Notes: generated by a model from the sequence alone, not told the origin. A stretch of 64,000 nucleotides of DNA from an uncultured Myxococcales bacterium (GCA_903895725.1 CAITUV010000017.1:155566-219565), one strand, 5' to 3'. Shown: positions 18,096 through 28,400, counted from the stretch's first letter. Made by a program: numbers and translations.

Positions 18096-18116
18096 CGCCT
18101 AATGGGAGGAGTGGGG

Positions 18117-19422
18117 ATGGATCGGCATGTTCTCGGCATCCTGGCTGCGGGCAATCCCTGGATGCTGGGGGGGGGGCTCTGGACGAGTGGTATCGCCGCT
18201 TCGTCCCGGCAGACTACGTGGAAAGGAGTGTCCGGCTCGGACGTGGCGAGGCCATCCAGATGGTGGTCGGCCCGCGTCAGGCCGGGAAGTCGACGCTGGT
18301 CTGGAAGACGCTGGCCGATAGGGGAGAAGCGGCACTGTTGGTCAACTGCGAGGAGCCATCGCTCCGGGAGTGGGCCCGGTCGCCCGCGTTGTTCGCCAGC
18401 GACATCGCCGAGACCTTCCCGAACCTGCGCCACCTGTTCCTGGATGAGGTCCAGCACCTCTCCGAGGCCGGCCTGTTCCTGAAGGGGCAGCATGACGGCA
18501 GAACCGGATGGAGCATCTACGCAACCGGAAGCTCGTCATTCCACCTGGAGTCCGCCACGCGCGAGAGCCTTGCCGGCCGGGCCGAGAGGCACCTGCTGCT
18601 GCCGTTCTCCATCGGGGAGCTTGGGGCTCGGTATGGCCACTTGCAGCCCGGTGGCCGTCGGCGGCAGTTGGCCCAGGTGGGCGAGAGGATGGGGCTCTTC
18701 GGGGGATACCCCACCGTGCAGAAGGCCGAACGGCCGGAGCTGGAGCTGGCGCGCCTGGTGGAGGCATTCGTTCTGCGGGACGCTTCGGATCGGTTCCGGA
18801 TCCGGCATGTCGCCGCATTCCGCAAGGTGCTGGAGCTGGCAGCGGGCCAGGTCGGGTCGCTGTGCAACTTCAGCGAGTGGGCGTCGCTGTCGGGGGTGAG
18901 TGCGGATGCTGTCCGGGACTACGTGCAGATCCTGGAGGATGCCCACGTGCTGCGGCTGGTACGCCCGTTTGTGGGGGGAAGAGAGCCGAGATCACCGGGG
19001 CGCCGAAGTGCTACTTCCTGGACAACGGGTTCAGGAACCGGTTGTGCGGAGGGTTCGAGCCGCTCTCCGGCCGGGCCGACCGGGGGCAGGTGGTGGAGAA
19101 CCTGGTGTTCACCGAGCTTGCCAAGACGGTACACCCGATCCTGGACTCAATCCGGTTCTGGCGAAGCAAAGCCGGTGCCGAAGTGGACTTCATCGTCGAG
19201 CATGCGGGACGGACCCTGCCGGTGGAGGTCAAGGCCTCCGCAGGCCCGATGCCGTTGAGCCGGAGCATGCACAGCTTCATCGATGCCTATCGGCCTGAGC
19301 GTTTCCTCGTCGTGACCGCCGACGATGGCGGCTCGAGGCAGGTCGGAGCCACGGAGCTGCGCCAGGTCGAGGTCCCCCGGGTGGCGGAGGAGGTGCGTGC
19401 CTGGCTCGAACAGGTTCCGTGA
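18117..19422 (+). pseudogene. DUF4143-type AAA ATPase with two frameshifts at G-runs
   Basis: Joining three frames gives a full ATPase of the AAA_14/DUF4143 family. Frame 1 starts at ATG 18117 with GGAGG 8 nt upstream (MDRHVLGILAAGNPWMLGGG). It must shift at the 10-G run 18168-18177 to continue with ALDEWYRRFVPADYVE, Walker A VGPRQAGKSTL, Walker B HLFLDEVQ and GLFGGYPTVQ. A second shift is needed at the 6-G run 18973-18978 (after RLVRPFVGG) to read KCYFLDNGFRNRL and the nuclease-like C-terminal AEVDFIVEHAG...LPVEVKA, ending at 19422. Both shifts are in the same direction and are explained by one lost G each. This could be real decay or homopolymer sequencing errors. Such ATPases occur as solitary, often mobile genes of unknown role. 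Confidence 0.85.
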
Positions 19423-19939
19423 GAGGCTGGGGCATTCTCGGGGGCCAGCGTGGTGAGGACGATCAGGTGGGCTCTCTCGGCCGCTGGAGGGGGGGGAGCA
19501 TCTGCCGTGGGGGCGGAATGCGGATGTGCCGTGGTCGCGGGAACCCTGACGGCTTGGGAGGGTGAGGTTCCTGCGGCTGGTACCACATGGTTGATGGTGC
19601 TGTGCCTGGATGGCGGTCCCCGAAATACCAGTGCCCCCTCGGGGGAAACGTCGGGCAGGCACCGGCCTGCCCGACAACGGGGGGGTAGAGAGCTTCGCTG
19701 GAATCGCTGGGCTGACTTGGCATTTGGAGGCTGTTTGCATGCATCGGCCGATGCTCCGGTACGCACAGGCCGACCAGCGATCCGGGGGAAGCCAGCAGCC
19801 CCCCTCCTGCCCGGAGGCCCGAGCCTCCGGGCATCCTCCCCCGGAGGGGGAAGCCAAGCACTGCATTGCCCGCGGCGACGGATGTGCCGGCGCACAGGGC
19901 AGCCGAGCCGCCAGTACCCGCCTCACCCTCGCCGGCTGT
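19423..19939. other. Intergenic stretch with two strong perfect hairpins, no gene seen
   Basis: No supportable gene lies here. It holds two perfect hairpins: 19650-19675 (11-bp arms GTCGGGCAGGC and GCCTGCCCGAC, 4-nt loop ACCG) and 19810-19831 (9-bp arms CCCGGAGGC and GCCTCCGGG, loop CCGA), plus the 14-bp palindrome GCATCGGCCGATGC at 19741-19754. None has a T-tract. They lie between the end of the plus-strand ATPase pseudogene and the minus-strand kinase fragment and may act as terminators or be remnants of repeat elements. Confidence 0.7.
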
Positions 19940-20103
19940 GGGGTTGCCCGCCCTGTCGGCCGAGGAATCGCATCGGCCGTGGGGTTGCCCGCAACTGAGG
20001 CCGAGGGATCGCATCGGCCGTCAGGTTGCCCGCAACTGAGGCCGAGGGATCGCATCGGCCGTCAGGTTGCCCGCAACTGCGGCTCTTGCGATACATCGGC
20101 CGT
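19940..20103. repeat. 41-bp tandem repeat, four units
   Basis: Four head-to-tail 41-bp units (19940, 19981, 20022, 20063). The central block is GTTGCCCGCAACTGAGGCC and each unit ends in GCATCGGCCGT or ACATCGGCCGT; the first and last units are the most diverged. The array abuts the truncated end of the kinase fragment and supplies its out-of-context C-terminal codons. There are no spacers, so it is not a CRISPR. Confidence 0.92.
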
Positions 20104-20335
20104 GGGGATGCCCGTCCGCTACTGCTGGAACCCGACGACGGGTTGGGGGGTGATGTTGCGTAACCATGCCGCCCTGGCCCAGGCGCCGGAGCACCCGGTA
20201 GCGACCGTCGATCTGTTTGCCGGTCAGGTCGTCGTCCCGCAGCACATGGAGTTTGTTTCCACACACCGGGCAGGCGGCCGACTCGCCCGGCTGCTCCCGG
20301 TCACAAGCGAGGCAGTATTTGCGGCTCCTGGTCAC
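20021..20335 (-). pseudogene. Truncated Ser/Thr kinase gene, cut in the glycine loop
   Basis: Codons 1-57 (20165-20335) encode a zinc ribbon (CLAC...CPVC) and the start of a kinase domain, DDLTGKQIDGRYRVLRRLGQGGM, closely paralleling the intact kinase at 20508 (DDLTGRLIDRRYRILERIGRGGM). Exactly after GQGGM the homology stops, and the frame runs through unrelated bases and the 41-bp repeats to a stop at 20021. All catalytic elements (VAIK lysine, HRD, DFG) are missing, so no kinase activity is possible. The GTG start has GGGGAG upstream and a good promoter (20358-20387), so the stub, with its zinc ribbon, may still be expressed. Recombination or deletion at the repeat array is the likely cause. 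Confidence 0.88.
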
Positions 20336-20357
20336 GATTCTCCCCTCTGAGGCAGCG

Positions 20358-20387
20358 ATAGTATCGTCCGGTCCGCCGCCAAGTCAA
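20358..20387 (-). promoter_or_regulatory. Promoter of the truncated kinase fragment
   Basis: On the minus strand TTGACT (20382-20387), 18-nt spacer, TACTAT (20358-20363), 22 bp upstream of the GTG at 20335. It lies back to back with the promoter at 20453-20482. Confidence 0.55.
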
Positions 20388-20452
20388 CCGATGTAACTTT
20401 GAGACACCTGGCACCCGCGCGTGTGACACTCACCCGCCCACGCACATTTACT

Positions 20453-20482
20453 TTGACGCTGGCTGCTTGACTCGGGTAGATT
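20453..20482 (+). promoter_or_regulatory. Promoter of the kinase and cysteine-rich protein operon
   Basis: TTGACG (20453-20458), 18-nt spacer, TAGATT (20477-20482). It would start RNA about 20 nt before the kinase ATG at 20508 and is the only clear vegetative-type promoter seen ahead of the six-gene run to 37223. Confidence 0.55.
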
Positions 20483-20507
20483 GAAGCCTGGCGTACGAGG
20501 CTTCGAC

Positions 20508-22529
20508 ATGGGAATGGGTACCGAACAGCGGGTGTGCCTCGCATGTGAAAAGACCCTCGCGGGCGACGAGAGGATTTGTCCGACCTGCGGGGCACCAACG
20601 ATCAAGCGGGGGCAGGATGACCTGACCGGGCGTCTCATCGACCGCAGGTACAGGATCCTGGAGCGTATCGGCCGTGGGGGAATGGGCGTCGTCTACAAGG
20701 CGCACCACGAGGCCATCGACCGGATCGTCGCCATCAAGTTCCTCCGCAGGGAGTTCAACAACGACGAGTCGCTTGCCCGGCGCTTCCTGGTGGAGGCCAA
20801 GGCGATTGCCCGGCTGAAGAGCCAGCACACGGTGGGGCTCTACGACTTCGGGACCACGGATGAAGGGTTCCTGTTCTTCACGATGGAGTTCTGCCAGGGA
20901 TGTTCGTTGACGTCGGTGCTTCGCGAGGAGAAGCGGCTCCCATGGCCCCGAGCGCTCGACCTTGCGAGCCAGGTGTGCGAGTCGCTCGAGGAGGCGCATG
21001 CGCAGGGGGTGTTCCACCGCGATCTCAAGCCGGAAAACCTCGTCCTGGTGCCGGCTCCGGACGGGACCCAGTCGGTCAAGGTCCTCGACTTCGGCATAGC
21101 GCTCCTGGCCAGTAGCCAGGCGGGGGAGCGCCTGACGCAGACCGGGATGATCGTCGGTACGCCCGAGTACATGAGCCCGGAGCAGACCGCGGGGCGCACG
21201 CTCGACGGCCGAACCGACCTCTACTCACTGGGGGTCATCCTGTACGAGATGGTCGCTGGCCGGCTGCCCTTCAAGGCCGCCAGCACGACCGAGCTGTTGC
21301 TGATGCACCTGTCCGCTCCACCTCCGCCGATGGAATGCCGGGAAGGGGAGGCGCCGGTTCCGGAGGCGGTCGAGGCGTTGGTGCGGACCTGTCTGGAGAA
21401 GGAGCCAGGGAAGAGGCCGGCATCAGCGACGGAGCTCAGGCGGATGCTGAGGGAGCTCATCGACACGAAGGCCCTGCCTGCGTTGGAGGATGTCGGCACG
21501 GCCCGGATGGGGGGAAAGCCAGCCGACCTGCGGAAGACGAGTGGTTACGAGGAGGCCGGGGACAATGCGGACTCGACGGTTTCTGTCTCCGTCCGGTCCG
21601 CCGGTGGGGCGAAACCCGCCGGGAGCGTTGTTCCCCCCTCCGCTCCTGGGGGAGCACCTGCCGCTGCCGCGGCTGGCGTCGCAACCGACACCGACTGGAC
21701 GCAGCCGGCGGGTAGTGGGACCCAGGACACGACTGCTGCCACGGTATTCAAGGCCCCCCGCCGCGCCTTCCAGACCCGGCTGCTGATGGGCCTGGGAGTG
21801 CTGGTCGGGATAGCGGTCCTCACGTCCGCCGCACTGTTGCTGTTGGCCCACTTCCGTAACGGGGGGCCGCCTACCGAGAAGGCGGCAGACGAGTCCGTCG
21901 ACCGGCGGACCGAGGAAGCCATGCCAGCGGGCATTCCGAGGATGGCCTCCCCCTTGGGGGCCGACATCCGCACGTCGGACGGTGCATTGTCCTCCTCGGG
22001 GAGCCACTCTGCCGGACCCGACTCCGGCCAGGATTTGCGGGGTGACGTCCTGCCGGAGGACGCAGGAAGTCCGGAGCCCCCCGGAACCCGGTCAGGTGGA
22101 CCGTCCGACTTGCGGGGAGCAGCCGCTCCGGCCGGGGATTCGCAGGACGGGGACGCAAAGGCCGCCGGAACGGACCACGGAGCGGATGCGGGGGCGGTGG
22201 CATCCGGGGCCGATTCTGTCCAGGGGGCATCGAGCGCTCCTGCTGACGCAACGGTGCAGGACTCCGGGAAGTCGGGCAGGTCGGGAACGCAGGCGGCGGA
22301 TGACGGGACCAAGTCGGGCAAGTCGGGAACGCAGGCGGCGGGTGACAAGACCAAGTCGGGCAAGTCGGGAACGCAGGCGGCGGATGACAAGACCAAGTCG
22401 GGCGATCCCAAGGTCAACGATGGCGGCGCGGCGAGCTACGAGGATCTCCCGTCCGACCTGAAGAAGAAGCCGGACGAGTACGAGGCATTGCCTCCCACTT
22501 CGGGGGAAGGGAAAGGGACGAAGAAATGA
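20508..22529 (+). CDS. Membrane-anchored Ser/Thr protein kinase with zinc ribbon
   Basis: A 673-aa Hanks-type kinase. It has an N-terminal zinc ribbon (C10xxC13, C24xxC27), then a complete kinase domain: glycine loop IGRGGMGVVYK (about 54-64), VAIK lysine 77, HRDLKPEN (170-177), DFG (194-196), GTPEYMSPEQ and DLYSLGVILYEM. A single transmembrane helix lies at about 425-448, so the catalytic half is cytoplasmic and a 225-residue acidic, low-complexity tail with a threefold KSG/TQAADD repeat is outside. The start is ATG 20508 with GAGG 7 nt upstream. It overlaps the next gene by 4 bp (ATGA). As first gene of the cysteine-rich operon it may sense or control export or assembly of those proteins (inference). 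Confidence 0.95.
   Translation: MGMGTEQRVCLACEKTLAGDERICPTCGAPTIKRGQDDLTGRLIDRRYRILERIGRGGMGVVYKAHHEAIDRIVAIKFLRREFNNDESLARRFLVEAKAIARLKSQHTVGLYDFGTTDEGFLFFTMEFCQGCSLTSVLREEKRLPWPRALDLASQVCESLEEAHAQGVFHRDLKPENLVLVPAPDGTQSVKVLDFGIALLASSQAGERLTQTGMIVGTPEYMSPEQTAGRTLDGRTDLYSLGVILYEMVAGRLPFKAASTTELLLMHLSAPPPPMECREGEAPVPEAVEALVRTCLEKEPGKRPASATELRRMLRELIDTKALPALEDVGTARMGGKPADLRKTSGYEEAGDNADSTVSVSVRSAGGAKPAGSVVPPSAPGGAPAAAAAGVATDTDWTQPAGSGTQDTTAATVFKAPRRAFQTRLLMGLGVLVGIAVLTSAALLLLAHFRNGGPPTEKAADESVDRRTEEAMPAGIPRMASPLGADIRTSDGALSSSGSHSAGPDSGQDLRGDVLPEDAGSPEPPGTRSGGPSDLRGAAAPAGDSQDGDAKAAGTDHGADAGAVASGADSVQGASSAPADATVQDSGKSGRSGTQAADDGTKSGKSGTQAAGDKTKSGKSGTQAADDKTKSGDPKVNDGGAASYEDLPSDLKKKPDEYEALPPTSGEGKGTKK
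22269..22394 (+). repeat. 42-bp in-frame tandem repeat in the kinase tail
   Basis: Three 42-bp units (22269, 22311, 22353) encoding KSGKSGTQAADDKT with small variations, followed by a partial fourth unit. Length changes by whole units would keep the frame. Confidence 0.9.
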
Positions 22530-23704
22530 GGGGAAAGAACCTGGCCGCAAAACTGACCGCACTGACGGTGCTCTCGTTGCTGCCGCAGACCGTGAGCGCA
22601 GATGAGGCGGCGGACCCGCAGACGCTCAACAAGGAGGCGGCCCAGCTTGCTCAGGAGGGCCGATATGATCAGGCGGTCCAGAAGTGGCTCGAGGCTCTGC
22701 CGCTCGTCCCGGCCGAACACAAACACATCCTGCACAAGAACATGGGCAAGGCCTACCAGAACTGGGGGCGGCTTCCGGAGGCCTGGTTCCACTTCGACGA
22801 GGCGGTGCGAGGCGGTTCCCCCGACCCCACCGTCGCGGACTCGAGAACCGAGGTGGCGGACAAGCTCCGCAAAGACGGTTACTGCCGGGTGGAGCTGGTG
22901 ACGGTCCCTGAGGGCGCCGTTGCTGCCGGTGCCCCGTTCGGGATAGAGCAGCACCTGAAGACGCCGTTCTCCTGGTGGTTCCAGGATGGGGAGCACGTCC
23001 TGAGCTTCGAGGCGCCGGGGTACTTGAAGTCCACCAAGACGTTGAAGCTTGCCCAGTGCCGCCCCGCGGAGCTGAAGCTGACGCTGGAGGCGGCTCCGGT
23101 GGAGGGCAAGGTCCAGTTGACCGGGACGCTCTCCGGCGCACAGGTTTTTGTGGACGGGACGGCGCTTCCGCTCGGGGCCGGGGGGAGCCTGTCGCTTCCT
23201 CAGGGTGAGCATGCCCTCGTCGTCGTGCGGCCCGGGAAAGCCGATTTCAGGACCTCGGTCAAGGTCGTGGCCGGCAAGACTGCGGACGTGAATGTCCCGG
23301 ATGCGGCAATTCCGGTGGCACCACCGCCCAAGGAGCACCGGCGGCCGGCCTGGGCGTACGTGGCCGTGGGAGCGGGGGCAGCCGCGATCCTGGCTGGCGG
23401 CGCAACATTCGGGTGGGCGATGTACCGGCTCGACGACATTGACGGGAAGTACGACGTGGCCGTGGGCAGCCAGGCCGAGAAGGAGGAGCTGCTGGCCGCG
23501 CACCGTGCGGAGGTGGAGGACAAGGTCCATCCGCTCCAGGCTGCGAGCTATGCGTTGTGGGGAGCAGGGGTTGCCGCTGCGGCGGCGGGGACCTGGGGCC
23601 TGGTTTCGGCAGGCAGTGGCGGCTCGGACAAGGCCCAGGCGGATGGGCCTCGGGTAACCGTTCTGCCTTTGCCATGGGGAATCGGTGCCGAGTTCAGCTT
23701 CTAG
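22526..23704 (+). CDS. Exported TPR/PEGA-domain protein
   Basis: A 392-aa protein with a signal peptide (KLTALTVLSLLPQTVSA). Residues about 30-110 form TPR-like helices (AAQLAQEGRYDQAVQKWLEAL, HKNMGKAYQNWGRLPEAWFHF). Residues about 120-260 contain PEGA-type beta repeats (VELVTVPEGAVA, GEHVLSFEAPGYLKSTK, GEHALVVVRPGKADFRTSV). A membrane helix (YVAVGAGAAAILAGGATFGW) and a second hydrophobic segment follow, and it ends in Phe. Its ATG overlaps the kinase stop. Kinase plus PEGA protein pairs are common in myxobacteria, and PEGA domains are thought to bind or present surface structures. It may connect the kinase to the cysteine-rich products downstream. Confidence 0.85.
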   Translation: MRGKNLAAKLTALTVLSLLPQTVSADEAADPQTLNKEAAQLAQEGRYDQAVQKWLEALPLVPAEHKHILHKNMGKAYQNWGRLPEAWFHFDEAVRGGSPDPTVADSRTEVADKLRKDGYCRVELVTVPEGAVAAGAPFGIEQHLKTPFSWWFQDGEHVLSFEAPGYLKSTKTLKLAQCRPAELKLTLEAAPVEGKVQLTGTLSGAQVFVDGTALPLGAGGSLSLPQGEHALVVVRPGKADFRTSVKVVAGKTADVNVPDAAIPVAPPPKEHRRPAWAYVAVGAGAAAILAGGATFGWAMYRLDDIDGKYDVAVGSQAEKEELLAAHRAEVEDKVHPLQAASYALWGAGVAAAAAGTWGLVSAGSGGSDKAQADGPRVTVLPLPWGIGAEFSF

Positions 23705-23729
23705 TCGAGAGCGTTCCTGGAGGCGTGGA

Positions 23730-25319
23730 ATGAGCAGGGAGTTGCAGGCAGTGGCGCTGGGGTTGGCGGTCGTCGGCCTGGTGGCCGCGTGTGCCAAGGG
23801 TTCTCCGAACATCCGGGTGGTCGCTGACCTCGAGGCGGAGGTCGGCGATTCGGAAAGTGGCCCCGACAGTTCCGAGACGCAAGTCGGAGAGGGAGCGGAA
23901 GAGTCCGAGGCTCCGTGCACGCCGGATTGCACCGGGAAGTCCTGCGGCGACCCGGACGGCTGCTCCGGGAAGTGCGTGGCCGAGGCGGGGTGCGACGACT
24001 CGAACCCCTGCACCCTGGATTCGTGTTCGGCCGGCGGAGAGTGTGTCCACGGGCCGCAGGAAGGAACCTGTGACGACGGGAACCCGTGCACTGAGGGGGA
24101 TTCCTGCAAGGAGGGGCAGTGTGCTGCAGGGACAGATCCGGTGAGCTGCGACGATACGAACGTCTGCACGGACGACTCCTGCGACCCGGAGTCCGGGTGC
24201 ATGCACGACCCAATCGTCGGGGCATGCGACGATGAGAACCCGTGCACCGATGACGACAAATGTGTCGACGGCTACTGCAACCCGGGCAAGGCTGTGCCGG
24301 ATTGTTGCATGTCGGCCGAGGACTGCGACGACGGCAACACGTGCACCAAGGACTCCTGCGACAACCCGGGGCCGAACAGCTCGTGCATCCACACCCCCAC
24401 CCCCGGGGCCCAGTGCAACGACGGAAACGACAAGACCCAGAATGATACCTGCCTCGGGGATGGCGGCATCATCTGCATCGGCCTCTATCCGGTGACGTGC
24501 GGGGATGCCAAGTGCGAGTTCCCGGAGAACGCCAAGTCGGACCCGGAGGACCCGAAGAAGCCTGCCGTCCCGGGGGACCTCTACTTCTGCCCGATCGACT
24601 GCGGGCCATGCGGCGACACGGTGTGCGGGAAGCTGGAGACCCAGGAGAGCTGCTGCCCGGACTGCTGCCCGGTGTGCGGCGACGGCAAGTGTCAGTCACC
24701 GGAGCAGGCGGGGAATCCGGATGAGAAGACGACCTACTGCGTCCTGGACTGTGGCGGCTGCGGGGACCAGTTCTGCGGGTTCAATGAGAGCTTCACCAGC
24801 TGCGCCGGCGACTGTCCTGCGACGTGCGGCGACGGCAAGTGCGAGGGGACGGACTCAGCGGACAACTGCCCCATGGACTGCACGCCGCCGTGCGGCGACC
24901 TGACCTGCTCCAAGAGCGAGACCTCCTACACGTGCCCGAAGGATTGCGGGTACTGCGGGGACGGGGTTTGCGTGCTCGAGAAGGAGACTGCCGTGAACTG
25001 CGACAAGGACTGTGTGACCGCGTGCGGAAACGGAATCTGCGAGGGCGGTGAAAAGTCCTGGAACTGCGCGGTCGACTGTGGTTCCTGCGGTGACGAGATT
25101 TGCGGCAAGACGGAGAGTGCCGAGACCTGCGTGCTGGACTGTGTGCCGACCTGTGGCAACGGCAAGTGCGACGCAGGGGAGACGGCTTCGACCTGCTTTG
25201 TCGACTGCTGCGTTCAGAAGTGCCAGGAAAAGCACTGCGGACCGGACGGGTGCGGGGGAGTGTGTGGGATCTGCCCGGAGGGGCTATCGTGCAACGAGGT
25301 TGCGGGGTTGTGTGAGTGA
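23730..25319 (+). CDS. Cysteine-rich lipoprotein, 529 aa
   Basis: A lipoprotein (lipobox VAAC, Cys21) with an acidic linker, then almost entirely cysteine repeats. The first part has CDDxNPCTxDxC units (four or more), also found in eukaryotic and myxobacterial extracellular proteins. The second has about ten CGDGxCxxxExxxxCxxDC units, and the end has one CGPDGCGGVCGIC unit. The high, regularly spaced cysteine content suggests disulfide-stabilised rods outside the cell. ATG 23730 has GGAGG 6 nt upstream; the gene starts 25 bp after the PEGA gene. The repeat types recur in the next genes and in the minus-strand gene at 37312. No enzyme signature. Confidence 0.85.
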   Translation: MSRELQAVALGLAVVGLVAACAKGSPNIRVVADLEAEVGDSESGPDSSETQVGEGAEESEAPCTPDCTGKSCGDPDGCSGKCVAEAGCDDSNPCTLDSCSAGGECVHGPQEGTCDDGNPCTEGDSCKEGQCAAGTDPVSCDDTNVCTDDSCDPESGCMHDPIVGACDDENPCTDDDKCVDGYCNPGKAVPDCCMSAEDCDDGNTCTKDSCDNPGPNSSCIHTPTPGAQCNDGNDKTQNDTCLGDGGIICIGLYPVTCGDAKCEFPENAKSDPEDPKKPAVPGDLYFCPIDCGPCGDTVCGKLETQESCCPDCCPVCGDGKCQSPEQAGNPDEKTTYCVLDCGGCGDQFCGFNESFTSCAGDCPATCGDGKCEGTDSADNCPMDCTPPCGDLTCSKSETSYTCPKDCGYCGDGVCVLEKETAVNCDKDCVTACGNGICEGGEKSWNCAVDCGSCGDEICGKTESAETCVLDCVPTCGNGKCDAGETASTCFVDCCVQKCQEKHCGPDGCGGVCGICPEGLSCNEVAGLCE

Positions 25320-25463
25320 GCCCGGGGCTTGCGGGGAGTACTGACTGAGACGGTTCCACGGCGGCCGCGGGGTGCCGCCGCAATCGAGGGGGAAACTCCC
25401 GATTCGGGCAGCCAATTCGGGCAAACGGGCGGGCGTGCAAAGGTCAGGGATGGAGGTGGGACG

Positions 25464-28400
25464 ATGCGTGATGCTCCGAGGACGCGCTGGCTGCTCGTCG
25501 TGCTGTCGCTTGTCGGTGCGGCGGGGGTGCTGCTGGCGGCTCCGTCGATTGCCGGGGCATGCACGCCCGCATGTACGGGAAAGGAATGCGGACCCGACGG
25601 GTGCGGAGGGACCTGCGGGGAGTGCGCAGCCGGCGTGGTCTGCATGGGCGGAATCTGCCAGGATGGCCCCGGCTGCAAGGCCACGGGAGCTCCCGGATGC
25701 GATGGCTGTGCGTGCGAGGTCTGCGTCTGCGGAAACGAGCCCTACTGCTGCACTCTGGGGTGGGACCAGGCCTGTGCGGACCTTTGCATCGGCGACTGCG
25801 GTGGCTGCCCGAAGACGATCACCTGCGGGGACGGCGTCTGCAAGGAGGAGGATTCCGAGAATTGCGCCTCCTGTCCGTCGGACTGTGTCTGCCCCGAAGG
25901 GGAGGTCTGTGCGGCCGGCAAGTGCTGCGAGCCCAACTGCCTGAACAAGGACTGCGGGCCGGACGGGTGCGGCGGGAAGTGCGGCGAGTGCAACTTCGGC
26001 TTCGGGTGCAGCCAGGAAGGGAAATGCACCGAGTGGGCCAAGTGCCAGATGGTCGGCACCATCGGGTGCGGGGCCACGATCGATGGGCACACGGACAAGC
26101 TGGGAAACCAGATCGGGACCTACTTCTGCGATGCGGGGGACCAGAGCGGGCCGGAGATCGCCTACAAGTTTGTTGCAAAGGTCAACGATACGGTGAAGTT
26201 CACGCTCAACACGCAGACCGCTGGAGCCAACCTGAACCTGCTGCTGCTCGAAGGGCTTTGCGCGGGCGAGGCTTGCGTGTTGCAGTCCTACACGACCCTG
26301 TCGACGGAGGTGAAGGCCAACACGACCTACTACGTTGTGGTCGACGGGAAGAACGGGAGCAAGGGGAAGTTCACGCTCAACCTGCAGTGCAACGCAGCCT
26401 GCGTTCCCAACTGCGGAGGCAAGGAATGCGGGTCGGACGGCTGTGGCGGAAGCTGCGGGACCTGCGCTGGGGGCCTCACGTGTGATGCGGGCAAGTGCGT
26501 GACGTCCGGCGATGGTTGCACGCCACACCCATATTCCGGGTGCGGCGGCTGCTCCTGCGAGCAGTGTGTCTGCGCCATGGACGACTTCTGCTGCTGGATA
26601 GAGTGGGACGGGATCTGCGTGGACGAGTGCAAGAGCTGGTGCGGCGGGTGTCAGCCCCCGAGCAAGTGCGGGAACAAGGTCTGCGAGGGGCTCCTGGACG
26701 AGAACTGTTCGAGCTGTCCGGCCGATTGCACGTGTCCGACGAGTTACGCGTGCACCAACGGCATCTGCCAGCCGACCACCGGAGGGCCGGGGTGCTCCGC
26801 CACGCCGGGGGTCCCGGGTTGCCAGGGGTGCAAGTGCGAGGCATGCGTCTGTGCGATGGACCCGAACTGCTGCATCGTCCAGTGGGATTTCATCTGCGTC
26901 AAGGAATGCGTGATGAAGTGCTCGGGCTGCTCCCTCGGCCCGCCCCTGTGCGGCAACGGGAAGTGCGATGCCACACAGGGGGAGGCGTGCAACACCTGCC
27001 CCAAGGACTGCGGCGAGTGTCCCATCGTCTGCGGTGACGGCAAGTGCGGCAAGACCGAGCTGTGCAGCACCTGTCCCAAGGACTGCGGTACGTGCACGTC
27101 GGCCTCCTGTTGCCTGCCGCATTCGGGTACCGGCTGCAAGGACAAGACGGTCGCCGACTGCGTGTGCGCGACCAATCCGGAGTGCTGCACGAAGCAGTGG
27201 ACAGCAGCGTGCGCATCCATGGCGGACCAGTGCGGGTCGTGCAGCGGCGATTGCTGCGCGCAGCATGCCGGGCCCGGGTGCGACGACGAGGCCATCGAGG
27301 AGTGCGTCTGCGGGCAACTAGCGTCCTGTTGCAAGGTCCAGTGGGACATGACCTGTGTCGGGCTAGCCGGCTCCAAGTGTTCGGGCTGCGGGGCTGCGGG
27401 CAAGTGCGGTGACGGCAACTGCGAGACCGTGGTGGGGGAGAACTGTCTCTCGTGCGTCGCCGACTGCCCATGCGGGGCCGGACAGAAGTGCAACCAGGGG
27501 GTCTGTTGTCTCCCCGACTGCGCGGGGAGAGAGTGCGGAGGTGACGGGTGCGGAGGAAGCTGCGGCAGCTGCAAGGTCGGTACCTGCTTCGGAGGTCTGT
27601 GCGAAACCGGGCTCGGTTGTTCGGAGAGCTACACTGCGGGGTGCGGCGGGTGTGCGTGCGAGGAGTGTGTCTGCAAGCTGAAGCCTGAGTGCTGCGGGAA
27701 CGGTTGGAGCAAGTCGTGCGTGTCGACCTGCGTGCTCATGTGCGGTGGATGCGGAACCCTCAAGAAGTGTGGGGATGAGCTGTGCAGTCCGGACGAGGGG
27801 GAGCACTGCGGCAACTGTCCCAAGGACTGCAAGTGTGCGGATTTCTATGCCTGCAACGGGTCCGAGTGCGTCAAGGATCTCTGTTCTGCCGGGCTCGGCT
27901 CGGCCGGGTGCTGTGTCGGGGACATGCTCTACTCCTGTGTCGACGGGAAGCTCCAGGGGCTCGACTGCTCGTTGCTCGACGGGACCTGCGGGTGGTGGGC
28001 CGGTGGCCCGATGCCTGCCGGCTACTTCTGTGGCCAGCCCTCGCAGATTCTTCCGGCCGACCCTTCCGGAGAGAACCCCGCCGTGTGCCCGGACGTCTGC
28101 ATTCCGGCCTGCGAGGGAAAGGCCTGTGGTGATGACGGGTGTGGCGGAGTCTGCGGCATCTGCGCAGAAGACGAGAAGTGCACCAAGGGGGAGTGCGTCA
28201 AGGTCTGCAAGCCGGACTGTGAGGCCAAGGGGTGCGGCCCGGACGGCTGCGGCGGGAGCTGCGGAACCTGCGGCGTGGATACCCACTGCACTCTCGAGGG
28301 CGCGTGCGAGGCCAACCAGTGTGAATCCCCGGGCTCGGTGACCTGTGGCGAGTCGGTGACCGGCAACACCGAAGAGTACGAGAACCTGCTGTCGACCTAC

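Noticed and set aside
19940..20103. CRISPR array
   Set aside because: Units are contiguous tandem copies without unique spacers and there are no cas genes.
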